A stretch of 64,000 nt of DNA from Ligula intestinalis (Eukaryota; Platyhelminthes; Cestoda; Diphyllobothriidea; Diphyllobothriidae), in NCBI GenBank assembly GCA_036362985.1, contig JAYGXS010000009.1, forward strand, positions 16,344,655 through 16,408,654, given 5' to 3'. Positions 11,699 through 23,480 of the stretch are shown piece by piece. The notes beneath the pieces are model-generated. The model worked only from the letters and a program-made list of their open reading frames with translations. It was not told the origin of the DNA and did not search any database. The position numbers and the translations under genes are program-made. The stretch's first letter is position 1; the number at the start of each line of letters is the position of its first letter.

Positions 11699-12652
11699 CT
11701 ATGAGCAATCCCTATCCATGATGAAGTCGCTTAAGGCGGCGCACTGGCGCCCCGACTGAAAGAAAAGAGTGCAACGCTGATAGAAAGAACCGCCATTACG
11801 TAGACTATGCGTTCTGACTACACGATGGTGACTTCCATCACATTTTAACACCCGTAAACGGTGGTGGTGGTGGTGGTGACACACCTAGGCGTGGGTTAAC
11901 ACTGTGCCAGCCATCTGCGCTCTCTCCGGTCTCATCAACTCTGTCATGAGGAAGGAGCGCGGTAGGTGCACCGGCAGTGGGCTATAAACTTATTTACACG
12001 CAGGTCTACATCACCTTACGCCCACCCTGCTACACAGCGGACTTCGTCGGTGGGAGCGTTAAGCGAAAACATCGCAGTGGAATGCGCGCAGCACCAGTGA
12101 AATATGCTGACGTGCACACTGTCGTCCTTCCCCTCCCTGGACTCCACCTAACTCCGATGGAGAGAGGTGTGTGCGCGTGGGGCAACTGTGACGGCCCCCC
12201 GCAATTATAGCACAGGCAGACGGCCAACCAATCCGGGTTCGCCGTGAGTCACGATTTTGTCACACCTGCAGCCGTCGCAATCATGCGCGTGGGCGGACTC
12301 CTCAGGCCTGAGAGAAGAATTATTACTTTTGGATCCAAAGCCAGAAAGACGCCAGCAGATGTGTGGCCTACAGTACCACCGACTGGGGTAGAATTCTATC
12401 AGCCTCTACTGAAGAAGTACTTTTGGTGGGAATTCATTTTTACCGTTAGTACAACGGAAATGAATATCCCCAAAAAATATCTCCCTTACGGGGTCGTACT
12501 ACTTTATGCGAAACCGTTTGTGGTTTGAAATCTATAGAACAAGATAATCGGGAAAAATTAATGAGGGCATTTGAACACCAATAGCACAGGTCAATCCACC
12601 GATCTAGTAGGCAGTTGCGCATCGTCCATCATGTGATGACGTTCATTAGAAA

Positions 12653-12990
12653 CTTGGGTTTCCTAGAACATTAAAGAATTCGGGTGATGTGCTGTGTCTC
12701 TTTTTCCCAGCTTTCCAGTTCTTCTGGTTTGTTTGCAGAAAAGCCAGCAATAACTAAGACTTTACTTTGGTGAAAATAAAGTTAATCATAGCAAACTGCC
12801 ATAACTCAGCTTTAACCAAAAATGAACAGATACTGAGTCACTGATAAAGGGGAAGTAGGCTGGAATAGCCATTTTTGGCTGAGTAACTGTCACAGGATGA
12901 TTGTAGTCAACCACAAAGGTTAAAACACGAGACTCGAACTTGTGGACTGCTTGTTAGAAGTCAAAAAACCTAGTCTTCGAGTTGTGGCAG
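12653..12990 (-). repeat. tRNA-derived SINE (family S1), copy 1
   Basis: Aligns over ~340 bases with 14525-14880 (shared TTCTTCTGGTTTGTTTGCA, AACTGCCAT, TTTAACCAAA, GGCTGGAATAGCCATTTTTG). The tRNA-like head is at the right end (minus strand), with B-box AAGTTCGAGTC at about 12930. The SINE body has the block GGCTTATTAGC/CAGAAATGGTCATTC seen in the other copies in this window. Confidence 0.65.
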
Positions 12991-13170
12991 TCCTGGGGTC
13001 GGCGCCAGCATCGTTGACTCATCCTGTCTTCGCCCGCCGAGGTTGCAATCGCGATAACTAACGGCACGCGTTACTGTCCTTGAGGTCGGCCTTCGGACTA
13101 AGCTGCCTTAGCAGAAGAAAGTGCGGTTCGATAGTCCACTTCTTCTTACCTTTTCTCTATTCATTCTGTA

Positions 13171-13570
13171 NNNNNNNNNNNNNNNNNNNNNNNNNNNNNN
13201 NNNNNNNNNNNNNNNNNNNNNNNNNNNNNNNNNNNNNNNNNNNNNNNNNNNNNNNNNNNNNNNNNNNNNNNNNNNNNNNNNNNNNNNNNNNNNNNNNNNN
13301 NNNNNNNNNNNNNNNNNNNNNNNNNNNNNNNNNNNNNNNNNNNNNNNNNNNNNNNNNNNNNNNNNNNNNNNNNNNNNNNNNNNNNNNNNNNNNNNNNNNN
13401 NNNNNNNNNNNNNNNNNNNNNNNNNNNNNNNNNNNNNNNNNNNNNNNNNNNNNNNNNNNNNNNNNNNNNNNNNNNNNNNNNNNNNNNNNNNNNNNNNNNN
13501 NNNNNNNNNNNNNNNNNNNNNNNNNNNNNNNNNNNNNNNNNNNNNNNNNNNNNNNNNNNNNNNNNNNNNN
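13171..13570. other. Assembly gap (400 N)
   Basis: Exactly 400 N, probably a placeholder length. The left edge reads ATTCATTCTGTA and the right side holds TACAGAATGAAT at 13604-13615, an inverted 12-mer, so the missing sequence may be an inverted repeat. All long ORFs through here are artefacts of N. Confidence 0.98.
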
Positions 13571-14524
13571 GGGGAAGGTCAGAGTAGTAGGAAGAAAAGA
13601 TTCTTTACAGAATGAATTTGAGAAGAGGCAGTAGGAAATTGACTTCCCCAAGACCGCACAACCACAAGCCAGCAGACGGCGTCAAAAGTGAGTTCTGCTC
13701 GGCAGCCGTCAAATGAAGTCCTGTGTGAGGCGGTCTGTGATTGGCTAGTACAGAGACCGAAAACAACGAGCCTTCCGGAAGTGCGCTTCAAGTTGAGCTA
13801 GTCACGACAAGTGTTCACAAGTGCACTTCGTGTTGAGCTAGTCACTACGGCCCTGTGGGATTACTTAATAATGGCAAAAAACGCTCACTGATTGGTTTGC
13901 ATTTTGGAGTTCACTCCCAGGCCACGCCAGTAGGCGCACAGCAGCTGTTGGTATAAGCAGAATTAAATTACCGAAAACTAAAAAGGAGGCTACTTAGCCG
14001 TCGTAAGCCCGCCACACCCAAATCCAACTTTGTGGAACTTGAGGCTGGAGCGCGCATTCAAAAAGTCCGCGTTAGAACGTCCAACTCTACGATTGAATTA
14101 AGCGTTCGTTGTCATTAGTAGATAGGAGTGGGTCATTTGTAAGATTGGTTGTCCACCAGTCAAAAGCAGTCAACCAACTGTGCGTGAAACCTGAGCTCTT
14201 TCGCATGCTGAGTATGTTTTCAATTTATTTTGTTTTGGCATAAAAAGCTTTTTGTTTTATTGATTTAAAATATGCTTTGTTATAAAACTACCACAACTTT
14301 TAATAACACACGAGAATAACGTTTTCTTTTGAGTTTGCAAGGTGTTTCGTTCTTATTTTACTGGCGTGTAACAAGTTGGGATCCTCCTATCTTGAATTTT
14401 CACGATATACTGTTTCGTATTATACATTGGTGACTACACCTAGTTCATCGCGCCTTCAATTTCATTTGCCTGCCAAAATATGTCCTTCATTTCATTGGCC
14501 ACATTATTCTAAGCGTTCGCCGAA

Positions 14525-14880
14525 AGCTTGGGTTTCCGGCAATATTAAGGAATAGTGATGTGGTATGCATCTCTTTTTGCCCTTCATCACAATTCTTCTG
14601 GTTTCTTTGCAAACAAGTCAGCAATTACTAAGCATTTTCTTTGTGGACATCAGTTCAATTATCACAAACTGCCATTTATTCATTTTTAACCAAAGATGGA
14701 CAGACAGTGGCTCACTGACAAGTAGGAATGAGACTAGAATGGTCATTTCTGATTTATTATATGTCGCCAGGCGATCATATAAAATGCCAGATTTTGTAAC
14801 CGATAGGGTTCGAACTTGCAACTAGCGTTTTAGAGGTCAAACGCCGTAACCATTAAGCCACGATCTCGTTGTCCTATCGG
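14525..14880 (-). repeat. tRNA-derived SINE (family S1), copy 2 with intact tRNA-like head
   Basis: The head spans 14800-14880: GATCGTGGCTTAATGGTTAC (A-box) and AAGTTCGAACCCTATCGG (B-box) on the minus strand. The ends CCGATAGG and CCTATCGG pair. The body carries the conserved block read on plus as GACTAGAATGGTCATTTCTGA. Confidence 0.7.
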
Positions 14881-15439
14881 ATATATTAACAATGCTAAGG
14901 TCCATCTCTGGTGCAATTGTGATTCATCCGGTTGATAGTGGTCACCGAGTGGACGTCAAGCAAGCATTCCCAATAATCTATAAAATGTCGACGAGATACT
15001 CAAAGCGGATACTTGCGACGACAGAGGCAGTCGTCACATAGTTAGCCAGCCTAACCTTGTGCTCACGTAGAGCGTTGATACAGACCCTAAGGCGCCCCTG
15101 GCTGAAAATGAACTCACCATATGTCCTCACACCTGTCACATCACATCCCACGACAGTAAAGAGAATGAAGCATATCTGAGTGCCGGACTAGTGCCCCCCA
15201 TAGGACTAGACTATAACACATGTCCTCTGAATGTCCTCAATCCTCCACCCCTCATACTTACTATTTATTGGATGTTTAAACATTTTTGCTATTCTACCGC
15301 TTCTGATGTTACTTTTAGGGCATGATTATGAATACTCGCAAACGTAGTTTTTCAAAATTGCCTCCTTACATTCTTACGTGCGTACTCTTGCTGGATATAG
15401 ACCTTTTTCTGAAGAACACTTGTAGGGGTCTAAGTAGTG

Positions 15440-15830
15440 GGTGTACTCGGATCACAACAATCATCAGACCAAATCCGAGGTTGGAAGTAAAGCGGTAGGA
15501 GTCACCAGAAGCATCAGTTTATTGTGTGCAGAACTCCCTGCTGCTGTCTCAGTTGACAGTGGCCACTGGCGAAGCCAGGGCTAGTGTTGACTGCGTCCAG
15601 CCAGGTCTGAGAGCGTCCACTGAGTGTTGTGTGGGGTGATGACAGTTGCTTTTACATGACTGTGAAGCGACTTCAAGTGTTCTATTATTGATGAGTTGCA
15701 ATTGCCTGAGCGGATGCTGCCTGTAGAGGTCCTTGCTGTATCGGCCGAGGGATGGTATATTTAAGTGGCACTTTGGCAGGCATGCTTATTTGAACGCACG
15801 TGTGTACGTGACTGAGTAAGCTGAGGTCAA
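15440..15830 (-). mobile_element. Solo LTR or LTR fragment, same family as 9.3 kb
   Basis: On the minus strand it reads CACACGTGCGTTCAA..., a TATA-like ATATACCATCC, CAGTCAACACTAGCCCTGGC, a polyadenylation-type AATAAA, then GATTTGGTCTGATGATTG to about 15440. The same order appears at 41440-41585 plus 42225-42400. No primer-binding site follows, so it is a solo LTR or 3' LTR. Confidence 0.6.
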
Positions 15831-16269
15831 CTCTAGGGGACGCTGGAAAGCCGAAGGACAGGGGGAGCTAGAGTAGCTGTTATCAGTTAGCCAGAAGTAG
15901 CTGCGAGGTCAAGCCTCGGGGCTCGGGGTGCCAGTGAAAGAAAGCATTGACACAGTTGTTAGTGACGACGCATGCATTTGGGCAGCGGGCCTTGGAGAAC
16001 GAAGGGGGGGAGGAGGGGACCAGGCATTGCGGCCGTCCGCCACACACTGGTCTCGTTAACGAACGGCATAGTATTTTTACTAATTATTTTGCTTTTTCAC
16101 TTAACTAGCGGTTGATTTGGTGAATACTTTCGCACATGTTCTCAGATGGCTTTGCGATTTTTAGTGAAGTTAGATAGGTCTTCTGAATTGGGTCACCATA
16201 TGTATATATCTATAGTGGTTTTGCAGCCCATCTTCTCTTAATGCGAGATGCCGTCGGCTGGCTTGTAGT

Positions 16270-16420
16270 TGTCTGGTTGTGTGACAGACAATTTCCTACT
16301 GCCTATTCTGCAATCCTTATGTACAGCATACACTGTTTCTTCCACTCTGGTTTCCCACCTCATCCTCTTCTCCTCAGAAACCGGGCCTGAGGATCAGAGC
16401 TGGTGACTTCCCGACGTGTC
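16270..16420 (+). repeat. Repeat R2, 3' part
   Basis: TTTCTTCCACTCTGGTTTCCC, then CTCAGAAACCGGGCCTGAGGATCAGAGC. Only the distal half of R2 is recognised. Confidence 0.5.
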
Positions 16421-17059
16421 CCTATGATAATTGCGACTACTCGACTTGACCCCTCGATAACTGGTGACCCATGACATGAAATGAACTTTCAACTTCTGAC
16501 GTGGTCGAGCCCAATCATTATTAAACCTCACTGGCCTTCATTTGAATTTTCCTGTGTCATCTCATGTAACCGCGTTATAGAGAATTTAATCAACGACATC
16601 CGGTCGTGAAGCGTTATGAAGATCCTCAACAGCTCACAGTCCATCCATCCAGCCCAGGTTATGCTTCCTTCTTAATCCAGCAGAGCAGTTACCTCTTTGA
16701 GTGCCAGCACCCAGACCTTCTCAACCTTTTCTTTCTACTGCCGACGGTATCTCACACTCCTCTCAGCGAACACTGACACTGAGTTGCCGTCGAAGTTCAG
16801 CTCAGTCAACCGGGCTCACACATGTTGTTGAGATGACCTTTCCTCCCACCAACGTACCGGTCATGACCTTTGCTTCAACCTGGTTCATACATGCCAGCCA
16901 CACGAACACCAGCTATTCAAACCCTACCGTTGGTAGGTACTAAGCGTCTCCATAGTAAACTATTTTTCTTCGGTTGGATTATTTCATTACCCGAACTCTG
17001 GTCTCGGAAGGGATCACTTTTTATGGCTCTGCAGCTCAACTTCACCTAACGCGAAACGC

Positions 17060-17480
17060 CTTAGATGAGGTCACATAAAGGCAATCTTAGTCGCTCGACT
17101 GTGCCCGATTTAGCGCAGTGGTTCATGTTCGCGTGCGACACGAAACCTTTGCCATCGCGCGACTGGAGTGTGCACACGCAATCCACACTGGTCGGGCCAA
17201 TCATCGCTCTGAGGCTTACGCACACAAAGGCCACTCTGGGCTCTTGTGACAATTCCCGTGCTGACGAACAGACTGGATACCGCAGCGTCGTTGGCCGCTG
17301 TGACGACCCCACGCTCTCACACGGCCCTTGCGGTCGAACGCAATGTTATTCCGAGTGGCGACTCCCTCCTAACACTTTTTTAAACTATAAACTGTTCCGT
17401 ACGATCTGGATTTCCCAAGACTTCTTTCGTCTCCGGGCCTGGAAGATCGCAGCCATTTGAGGGTTAAATTCATTAGCCTT
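17060..17480 (+). repeat. Repeat R2, long copy
   Basis: Blocks ACACTGGTCGGGCCAATCATC, CACTCTGGGCTCTTGTGAC, GACGACCCCACGCTCTCAC and CCGGGCCTGGAAGATCGCAG then GAGGGTTAAATTCA recur in the same order at 36600-37090 and 37390-37910. No protein is conserved between the copies. Confidence 0.65.
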
Positions 17481-17899
17481 AAAACTTCTCGATAAAATTG
17501 CCAAGGATTACTATGCTTAATTTCTATTGAGTGAACGAAAAACTTCCACGTTGGTCATCGAGCGAAAGATGTAAATATGGTGCAGAAAGTTCCCGGATTA
17601 AAACTGTTCATTTGGAGCTTCAATAAACGTTCAAGTTTCGAAAATAATAAACACTGTGCTCAAGCCCTTGACGTCAGCTCTATGCCGGGTCGACTGTGAG
17701 TAAACCAATTTCCACAATCAGAAGTGTTAAAAGTCACGAATTACCGCAAAACACAGTGAACCATTGCTTGCAGAAGTCGTTGGTTTTTTTCTCAAGCACT
17801 GCAGATAAGTGTCAAATTGACCACATCTATCTGTGTAACTAAACTGTTAATATTGCAGTACATTTTTAATTTTGACCAAGATTAAGAGTCAAATATAGA

Positions 17900-20830
17900 T
17901 GAATGACAGCTATTTTCAGTGCAATTCGGCTTTTTTTAAAGCAGTACAGTATTGCCCAAAATTGTGCTAATTTCATGATGAAATTTACCTAGGTAGTTTG
18001 GTCACGTTATTTTGATTCACTGGATGGATTTATTCCTGGGAAAGCCTTTTAGTTAGGATAATCACCCTTTGAGTTAAGTTTATTCAGGTTATGTGAAATA
18101 ATGTTGCCAAAAGTTTGCCTGAAATTTTCCAGGTGCAAGTGAGGCCAGGTTAAGAAAGAAGGACTGCTTTATGTTTTTAAAATAATTTTTAGCTAACCTT
18201 GGAAATTTTTTTTACGAAATGCTGTAACAAAAAATTTTTGGTCGCATTTGTTTTATGGCATTGTCTACATGATGAGTAAACAAAGTGTTGATACATGTTA
18301 CCATAAAAATAATGTTCAACAGGCCTTATTAAATTTAAGTCATGGAAAAATATACTTTTTACAAAGTATAAGTTCCACTTATGCGTTATTTAGAAAAATA
18401 GCCATATATATGGCCACTATTTTTGCATTTGCAAGTTTATAACAGATCCTGGAGGAAATTAATCCATTATAAAGAGAAAAGTAAGTTTTTTTCATTTCTG
18501 GTCAAATTGAATCGTTTACCTTCAGATAAATTAAAAAAAAGTTGTCAAAAGTCTCCCAAATACATTTTACAGGAAGTTTTTTTATTAATCTTTAGAATAA
18601 CAATATCAGCATTTTGTTGTGGACGTTATTTTTTCGCGAAAATGTGGTTTAATTTTTTGAGGAATTTCTAAATCTGATCCACATAGCCATTTTTATAAGA
18701 CTGTTCATCCAAAAACCCATTTTTTCTGTGAATACTCTTGTTATATATCTTATTTTAAAGGTTTCGAAATAAACTTCGAACAGATGATCAATTGACGGAC
18801 GGAAAATGAAGACATTGAAAAAGCAGGACGTTATACCAGAATTTAAAGGATGACATTAAATAAATAGTTATCTATGAATGGCCATGTGTACAAAAAATGC
18901 TGACTATAGAAAAATGCTTTTTGCATAAAGAAAGTGGTTACGTAAAGTTTTCATTTTAAGAAAATATTTAAATTTATTGTTCTAATTTATAGTTACTTTT
19001 TACGTCTCTGGAACTTGGAGATTTTCGAAAAATTTTAGTTTTCTTAACAAACACTTAGTACTTCGTACTCCTAAGTTTTAAATTTGCTTAATGCTGTTCA
19101 TTAATTTTTTCCACGCTTTCGTAACTGCACTCACGTTGGTATGCTTGTAATGATCAAAATTTTGAAAATTATGCCTGTTGCACATGCTTTGTGCCGTACT
19201 CAACATTATCGTGAATGGAAGGGCACTCACAAATCTGGTTACGGAACAGTCTCACCCGTTTAGCCTCAATCTAAAGCCCTCGCAGGCAGTCAAAGCCAGA
19301 ATTGGCCATTTGGGTCTCCCGTGTCTTCATCCATCTCATTTCATCAAAGAAACTACCATTGAAAAGGTTCGAAATTCTTAGGGATGTACGATGCTAAGCA
19401 ACTACAGTTCTGCGAGTCATGCAAGCAACTTTCCTAAATTTGTAAATGTTTGATTATTTCTCCCATACACAGCGGGAACGCATTTACGAAAACTTATAAA
19501 TGATAATGAGCAGCATTAGGCATTGTAGGTGCTTAAAATAACTATGAGAAGTACTACGCGTTTATTATGAAAAATAAAATTTTCTCGATAACTCCCAGCT
19601 TGTGCAGAGGTCAAAATAGCTGTAAATTAGAACAATAAATTGAAATAGTTCGTTAAGCATAAAACTTACAGCAACCACTTTCTTCACACAAAAAGAATTT
19701 GCCTTCAGTCAAAATATTTTGTACATTTGGTAATAAGTGGATACATGGTTATTGAATATCGTGAAAAAAAAAATCTCGCTTCATTCGCTAGTTTTCAATC
19801 TATTCCTCAATATGTTGACTAGTTGCCCGTATGTTCGACGTTTACATCAAACCCCTTAAAATAAAGTATAACTGAACAGCATTTACCGAAAAAACGAGCT
19901 TTTGAATATTATTTGCTATACAAATGACCATGTTGGCCAAATGTGGGAATGCTTCAAAACAGCAAACCACACTTTCGAGCGTACAACTTGTCTGCTAGAT
20001 ACCATACCTATTGTTATTTCTAAGATTAATAAAAACGTTTCCATAATATATTACCTCGTTAAAAAGTGCTTTTATTGGATATGCAGCTGACGAACGACTG
20101 CGTATATTAACATTTTCTAAGGTAATCTCACAGGAAAATTGGGGACTTATGACAATTTCTTTAAGTTTTCTGAAGAAAAACGACTAAATTTGACTGCAGA
20201 TGAAAGAACATACCTTTCTCTGTGCAATGGATTATTTTTCGATTAAGGAGATTTACTCCAAGATCCGTAATGAGCTTTCGAATGCAAAAAAAACAGGCCT
20301 AATATCTGACCATTTTTTGAAATTCTGATTATTCTTCTGTCTGTTTCGTTTCTAAAAAAACGCTTTATCGGAACGTTTTGTTTATAAAAAACTATATTTC
20401 TACATAAATTACATTCAATAATGCCTTCTTTACGCTGTCTTCGCGGTAACACATAGAAACTTTGTTTACGCGCATGGCCAGCTGTGCGGTAAAAGAAAAT
20501 GTTCTACGAGGAACTTTTTTGTTACAACATTTTTTGCAAAAATCTTCACAGAATAGCTAAATGTAATTTTTAAAACTTTTATCGCTGCTTGTTTTTAAAA
20601 ATAAATGCGATTCCTTAAACTTCGCTTAAGTTTCATTTGATCAATTTCACACAAAAGTTTCCAGTACTGGAAGGGATTATTATTCCACTTTTTTGCTAAT
20701 TATGGAATTATTCCACAGCACAATGTATATTAGAAGAATTTTTCGTCCGGTCTTTCCTTATAGCATAGATAATTTCTTTGATATAAACATACTCATGATT
20801 TAGCTAAAATAAGAGTCTATTTCCTCCAAT
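17900..20830. repeat. Giant imperfect inverted repeat forming an AT-rich island
   Basis: The left arm (about 18200-19135) and the right arm (about 19470-20545), reverse-complemented, align almost end to end around a centre near 19300, with weaker similarity outward to ~17.9 and ~20.8 kb. Examples: TTTATTGTTCTAATTTA at 18976-18992 against TAAATTAGAACAATAAA at 19623-19639; TTTTTATTAATCTTTAGAAT at about 18580 against the complement near 20020; the block around AATGTGGTTT at 18642 against AAACCACACTTTC at about 19965. Divergence is substantial, with scattered indels. Short ORFs in the arms (18248-18442 plus, 20243-20452 minus) correspond to the same stretch, so both arms may be old copies of one element. 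No known protein is recognised. Confidence 0.75.
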
Positions 20831-21590
20831 AACTTTAAATAAGAGAGTAGTTTTCCAAACCAAAGCCCTTCTTATCATTAAATCCACTCAGTCGATCAAA
20901 ATAACCTGTCCAGATATACGATAAAATACCGAGTTAAATTTCGTCCTGAACGTTGTTTGCAGGACTCGCAAAACTGAACGTTTCTGTTAGGATTTATTGT
21001 TTCGCATCTTAGTGTCCCCATGTTAGCAGCTAGCGCTTAAGGGGTTTGTTATGACCCACGCCTGATACTTTTAATTAGCACAAATTGAGAGCCTGTGCGT
21101 CCGTTGTACCCAAAGCCAGCCGGAGAGAGAGCATGAGGAGCCCACGAGGTGAAGTGTCTTCACACAGCCATTTACTCTCACAAAAAAGCTGCGTGCATTT
21201 TTAAGATCCGCTTGATGCGGAAGCGTCGGCGACAAGGGACCAATCACCTGTGATGAGAAATCGATAGCCACGGTGCGCGATCTCATGGCAAAAGCACGCA
21301 GGCGCCTTTCTGGGAATGGAGGCAGTTCCAAGAGGGTTCACCTAGCAGTATCAGCCTTCCACGTGTAAGATGTGCTAGACAAATACCGACGCCAGGTCAG
21401 AGCACGGAACACGTAGGGTCCACTATTCCCAGAGCAAATGCTCCGGAAATGGCGGCACGCCGTAGCAGTTCCTTTCTTTCATTCCCCTCATCAGATTTTC
21501 GGCACTCAGGGGCAGTAGAATGGTGCCTGGAAGGGCGAAGTGAGAGTTAGGTTGCAGTTCCTAATTGAAAACGGTCGAATGCGGTTCTAA
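20830..21590. other. Intergenic, nothing recognised
   Basis: Only short ORFs without motifs. Composition changes from AT-rich to mixed at about 21000, the edge of the inverted-repeat island. Confidence 0.5.
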
Positions 21591-21593
21591 AAT

Positions 21594-21686
21594 ATCACAA
21601 TGTGCTAAAAGCCGTGGCTTGGAGGACTACCAACTGATGAGATAAGCAGATGATCTCAGGACGACGAGTCCGCCTGCGCTGGCTCC
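21594..21686 (+). ncRNA. Structured repeat with CTGATGAG core, copy 1 (ribozyme-like, incomplete)
   Basis: The 93-bp unit matches 22163-22254. It can fold into a closing stem (GGAG/CUCC and CCA/UGG) around two hairpins, TGAGAT...ATCTCA and GGAC-GACGA-GTCC. CTGATGAG recalls the hammerhead core, but the required CGAAA partner is absent, so a working hammerhead is not supported. A PLE-type segment follows at about 21738. Confidence 0.4.
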
Positions 21687-22162
21687 GATGACGCCGAAAT
21701 TTTAGCAAGAGGTTACAATTGTGGTGAAGACAACTCGATCTCTGGGACAATACTTTTATTCGCCTGACTTTTCGACATCCGTCGTGGGTTTATCGTCAGA
21801 AACATTAGTATAAAACGGTAACAGAAACGATAGTGTGAGCCAAGAATTACTTGAATCATGGTTCACGGGCACCCAGTCCACAAAAAGTTGCAACGACTTG
21901 CCCAATCCATATTCGGTGTTGAGGCTCAAGTCGGCCAAAGCAAGTCGCCACTTGTGGAAAGCACAGACCACCGCGTCGTCTTAAGCCAACAACGGGGAAC
22001 CAGACGACCGTGTAATCATCACGTGCAATTCCACCACGCGTGATGAACGTTCAGCAAGTTGGGGCCCGCACAAGCAGGCAGTTATGTTTAATTGTCGTTA
22101 GTTGTCATACGTGTGCAATAATGACTCTGTCCTATAAATTCTGTTACCGACGCTTTCAAATC

Positions 22163-22254
22163 ATCATAATGTGCTAAAAGCCGTGACATGAGGACTACCA
22201 ACTGATGAGATGAACCGATGCCCTCAGGACGAAGAGTCAGGCTGCGATGGCTCC
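22163..22254 (+). ncRNA. Structured repeat with CTGATGAG core, copy 2
   Basis: Shares GTGCTAAAAGCCGTG, AGGACTACCAACTGATGAGA and CTCAGGACGA with copy 1. The closing pairs GAG/CTC and CCA/TGG are kept, as are hairpins TGAG...CTCA and GAC-GAAGA-GTC. The loop sequences differ more than the stems. Confidence 0.4.
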
Positions 22255-22529
22255 TTCCTAACATGACCTCAATGCCACAACCACTCAGATGGGGTCCGAG
22301 TCGGCCATTTCTTCTGTCTGTGGAAACCTGATCCATCGTGCGCAATGCAGGAACGCGTGTAGGCCACGCAGACGGGCCGTCTAGCATTGTCAGTCCCTGA
22401 ACTCGATCCTTTGTCCAGCTGAATTGGCTCCGTTTTGTTACCAACTCAATTGATTGATGGATGATGGAGCGTTGGGACCTAACTCTGCGCAACGCTCACC
22501 CCTTGTGGCTGGTAGCACGTGCGCGTACA

Positions 22530-22835
22530 CCAGTGTCCGTCTCACCCAACCTGGTCTGGTCAATCACCTCCCTATGGCTGACTCGCACATGATCGCGCCT
22601 TAAACAATGTGATGACTCCCGCGCTCTTACACTTTGGATGCTGCCCCTCTCGGTTTGCAGACGCATGCTCGTCTGACTGTCAAATTCCTCCAACCTATCA
22701 TTTACAAGCTCTGCACAGAATATACTACTCCTTCCACCTGGCATCCCACTTCTTCGCTACCCATACGGAACCAGGTCTGAAGATCGAAACAGCAAAGGCT
22801 TTACCTGCTTACTTAGTTCACTGCGATAAGGGTCC
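22530..22835 (+). repeat. Repeat R2
   Basis: AACCTGGTCTGGTCAATCAC, GTGATGACTCCCGCGCTCTTAC, CTCCTTCCACCTGGCATCCC, then GGAACCAGGTCTGAAGATCG and TTCACTGCGATAAG. Confidence 0.55.
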
Positions 22836-23035
22836 GACAGAGGTCGTGTGGGCCTGCTTTCCATATAAACTATGTAACGCACACCCCATCGTCCCAGCAC
22901 CTGCCACGCTGAGGGAAATAAAATGGGCATCATCGGAAAGGATGGCTTAACCGTCGGACATTGCCTTTATATTTGGAGACTGATCTGACTTCTGAGCAGA
23001 TCGCGCGGATGGTGCGTTCCATCAGCTCCAAGATT

Positions 23036-23480
23036 TTTTTAGCCAAGCCCCATAACTAATAATGATATCTTAAAGGCTTCGTTAGCATTGACTCGATGAT
23101 TCGTATTGACAAAATGTGCGAGAATAGGACTCAAGATTGATCTAGTTTCAGCCTTAATTAACCAGGCTAATATGTGCTCACTTTTCCTCTTTTCCAGGCA
23201 CCTCGTTGTTCGGCCCAATGTATCCTGCTCCACAGGAGCAAGTGAAAGATATCAAGCCTGATACCTTAACCGCAGAAAAGTAAGGCGTATTCATACGACC
23301 ACCTTTCTTAGCCGATGCAACAAGCGAGCTGTTCAGCTGACGTCTGAGAACCGAAATTGCAAGCGCTTTCCGCGCGGCGAACTTGAAGGTGTTCTTCACG
23401 AATCCTCCTCTAGTATGATTGGGAGGCAAAGACCGACTCCCGTTTAAGGCTACATCCATGTGCATTAATCCTTTCACTTG
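23036..23480 (-). mobile_element. Penelope-like element relic: GIY-YIG endonuclease part, frameshifted
   Basis: Minus strand: upstream residues FKFAARKALAISVLRRQL, then ISFTCSCGAGYIG, where the frame breaks at about 23210. It continues in another frame as GRTTRCLEKRKSEHI, then VNTNHRVNANEAFKIS. C-x-C-G-x-x-YIG-R-T-x(4)-R-x(2)-EH is the GIY-YIG signature of PLEs. The frame break and short length mark it as dead. Confidence 0.75.

Larger units (their letters stand above)
10100..12640. other. Intergenic, no gene recognised
   Basis: Contains repeat R3 copy 2 and the poly-G and GGT runs. Short ORFs at 10178-10862 and 11977-12528 lack motifs and splice context. Confidence 0.5.

Noticed and set aside
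13080..13651. Long ORFs through the N block
   Set aside because: They exist only because N codons are read as open; no real sequence supports them.
21594..22254. Active hammerhead ribozymes
   Set aside because: CTGATGAG is present, but the CGAAA core half and a consistent stem III/cleavage site are absent in both copies.
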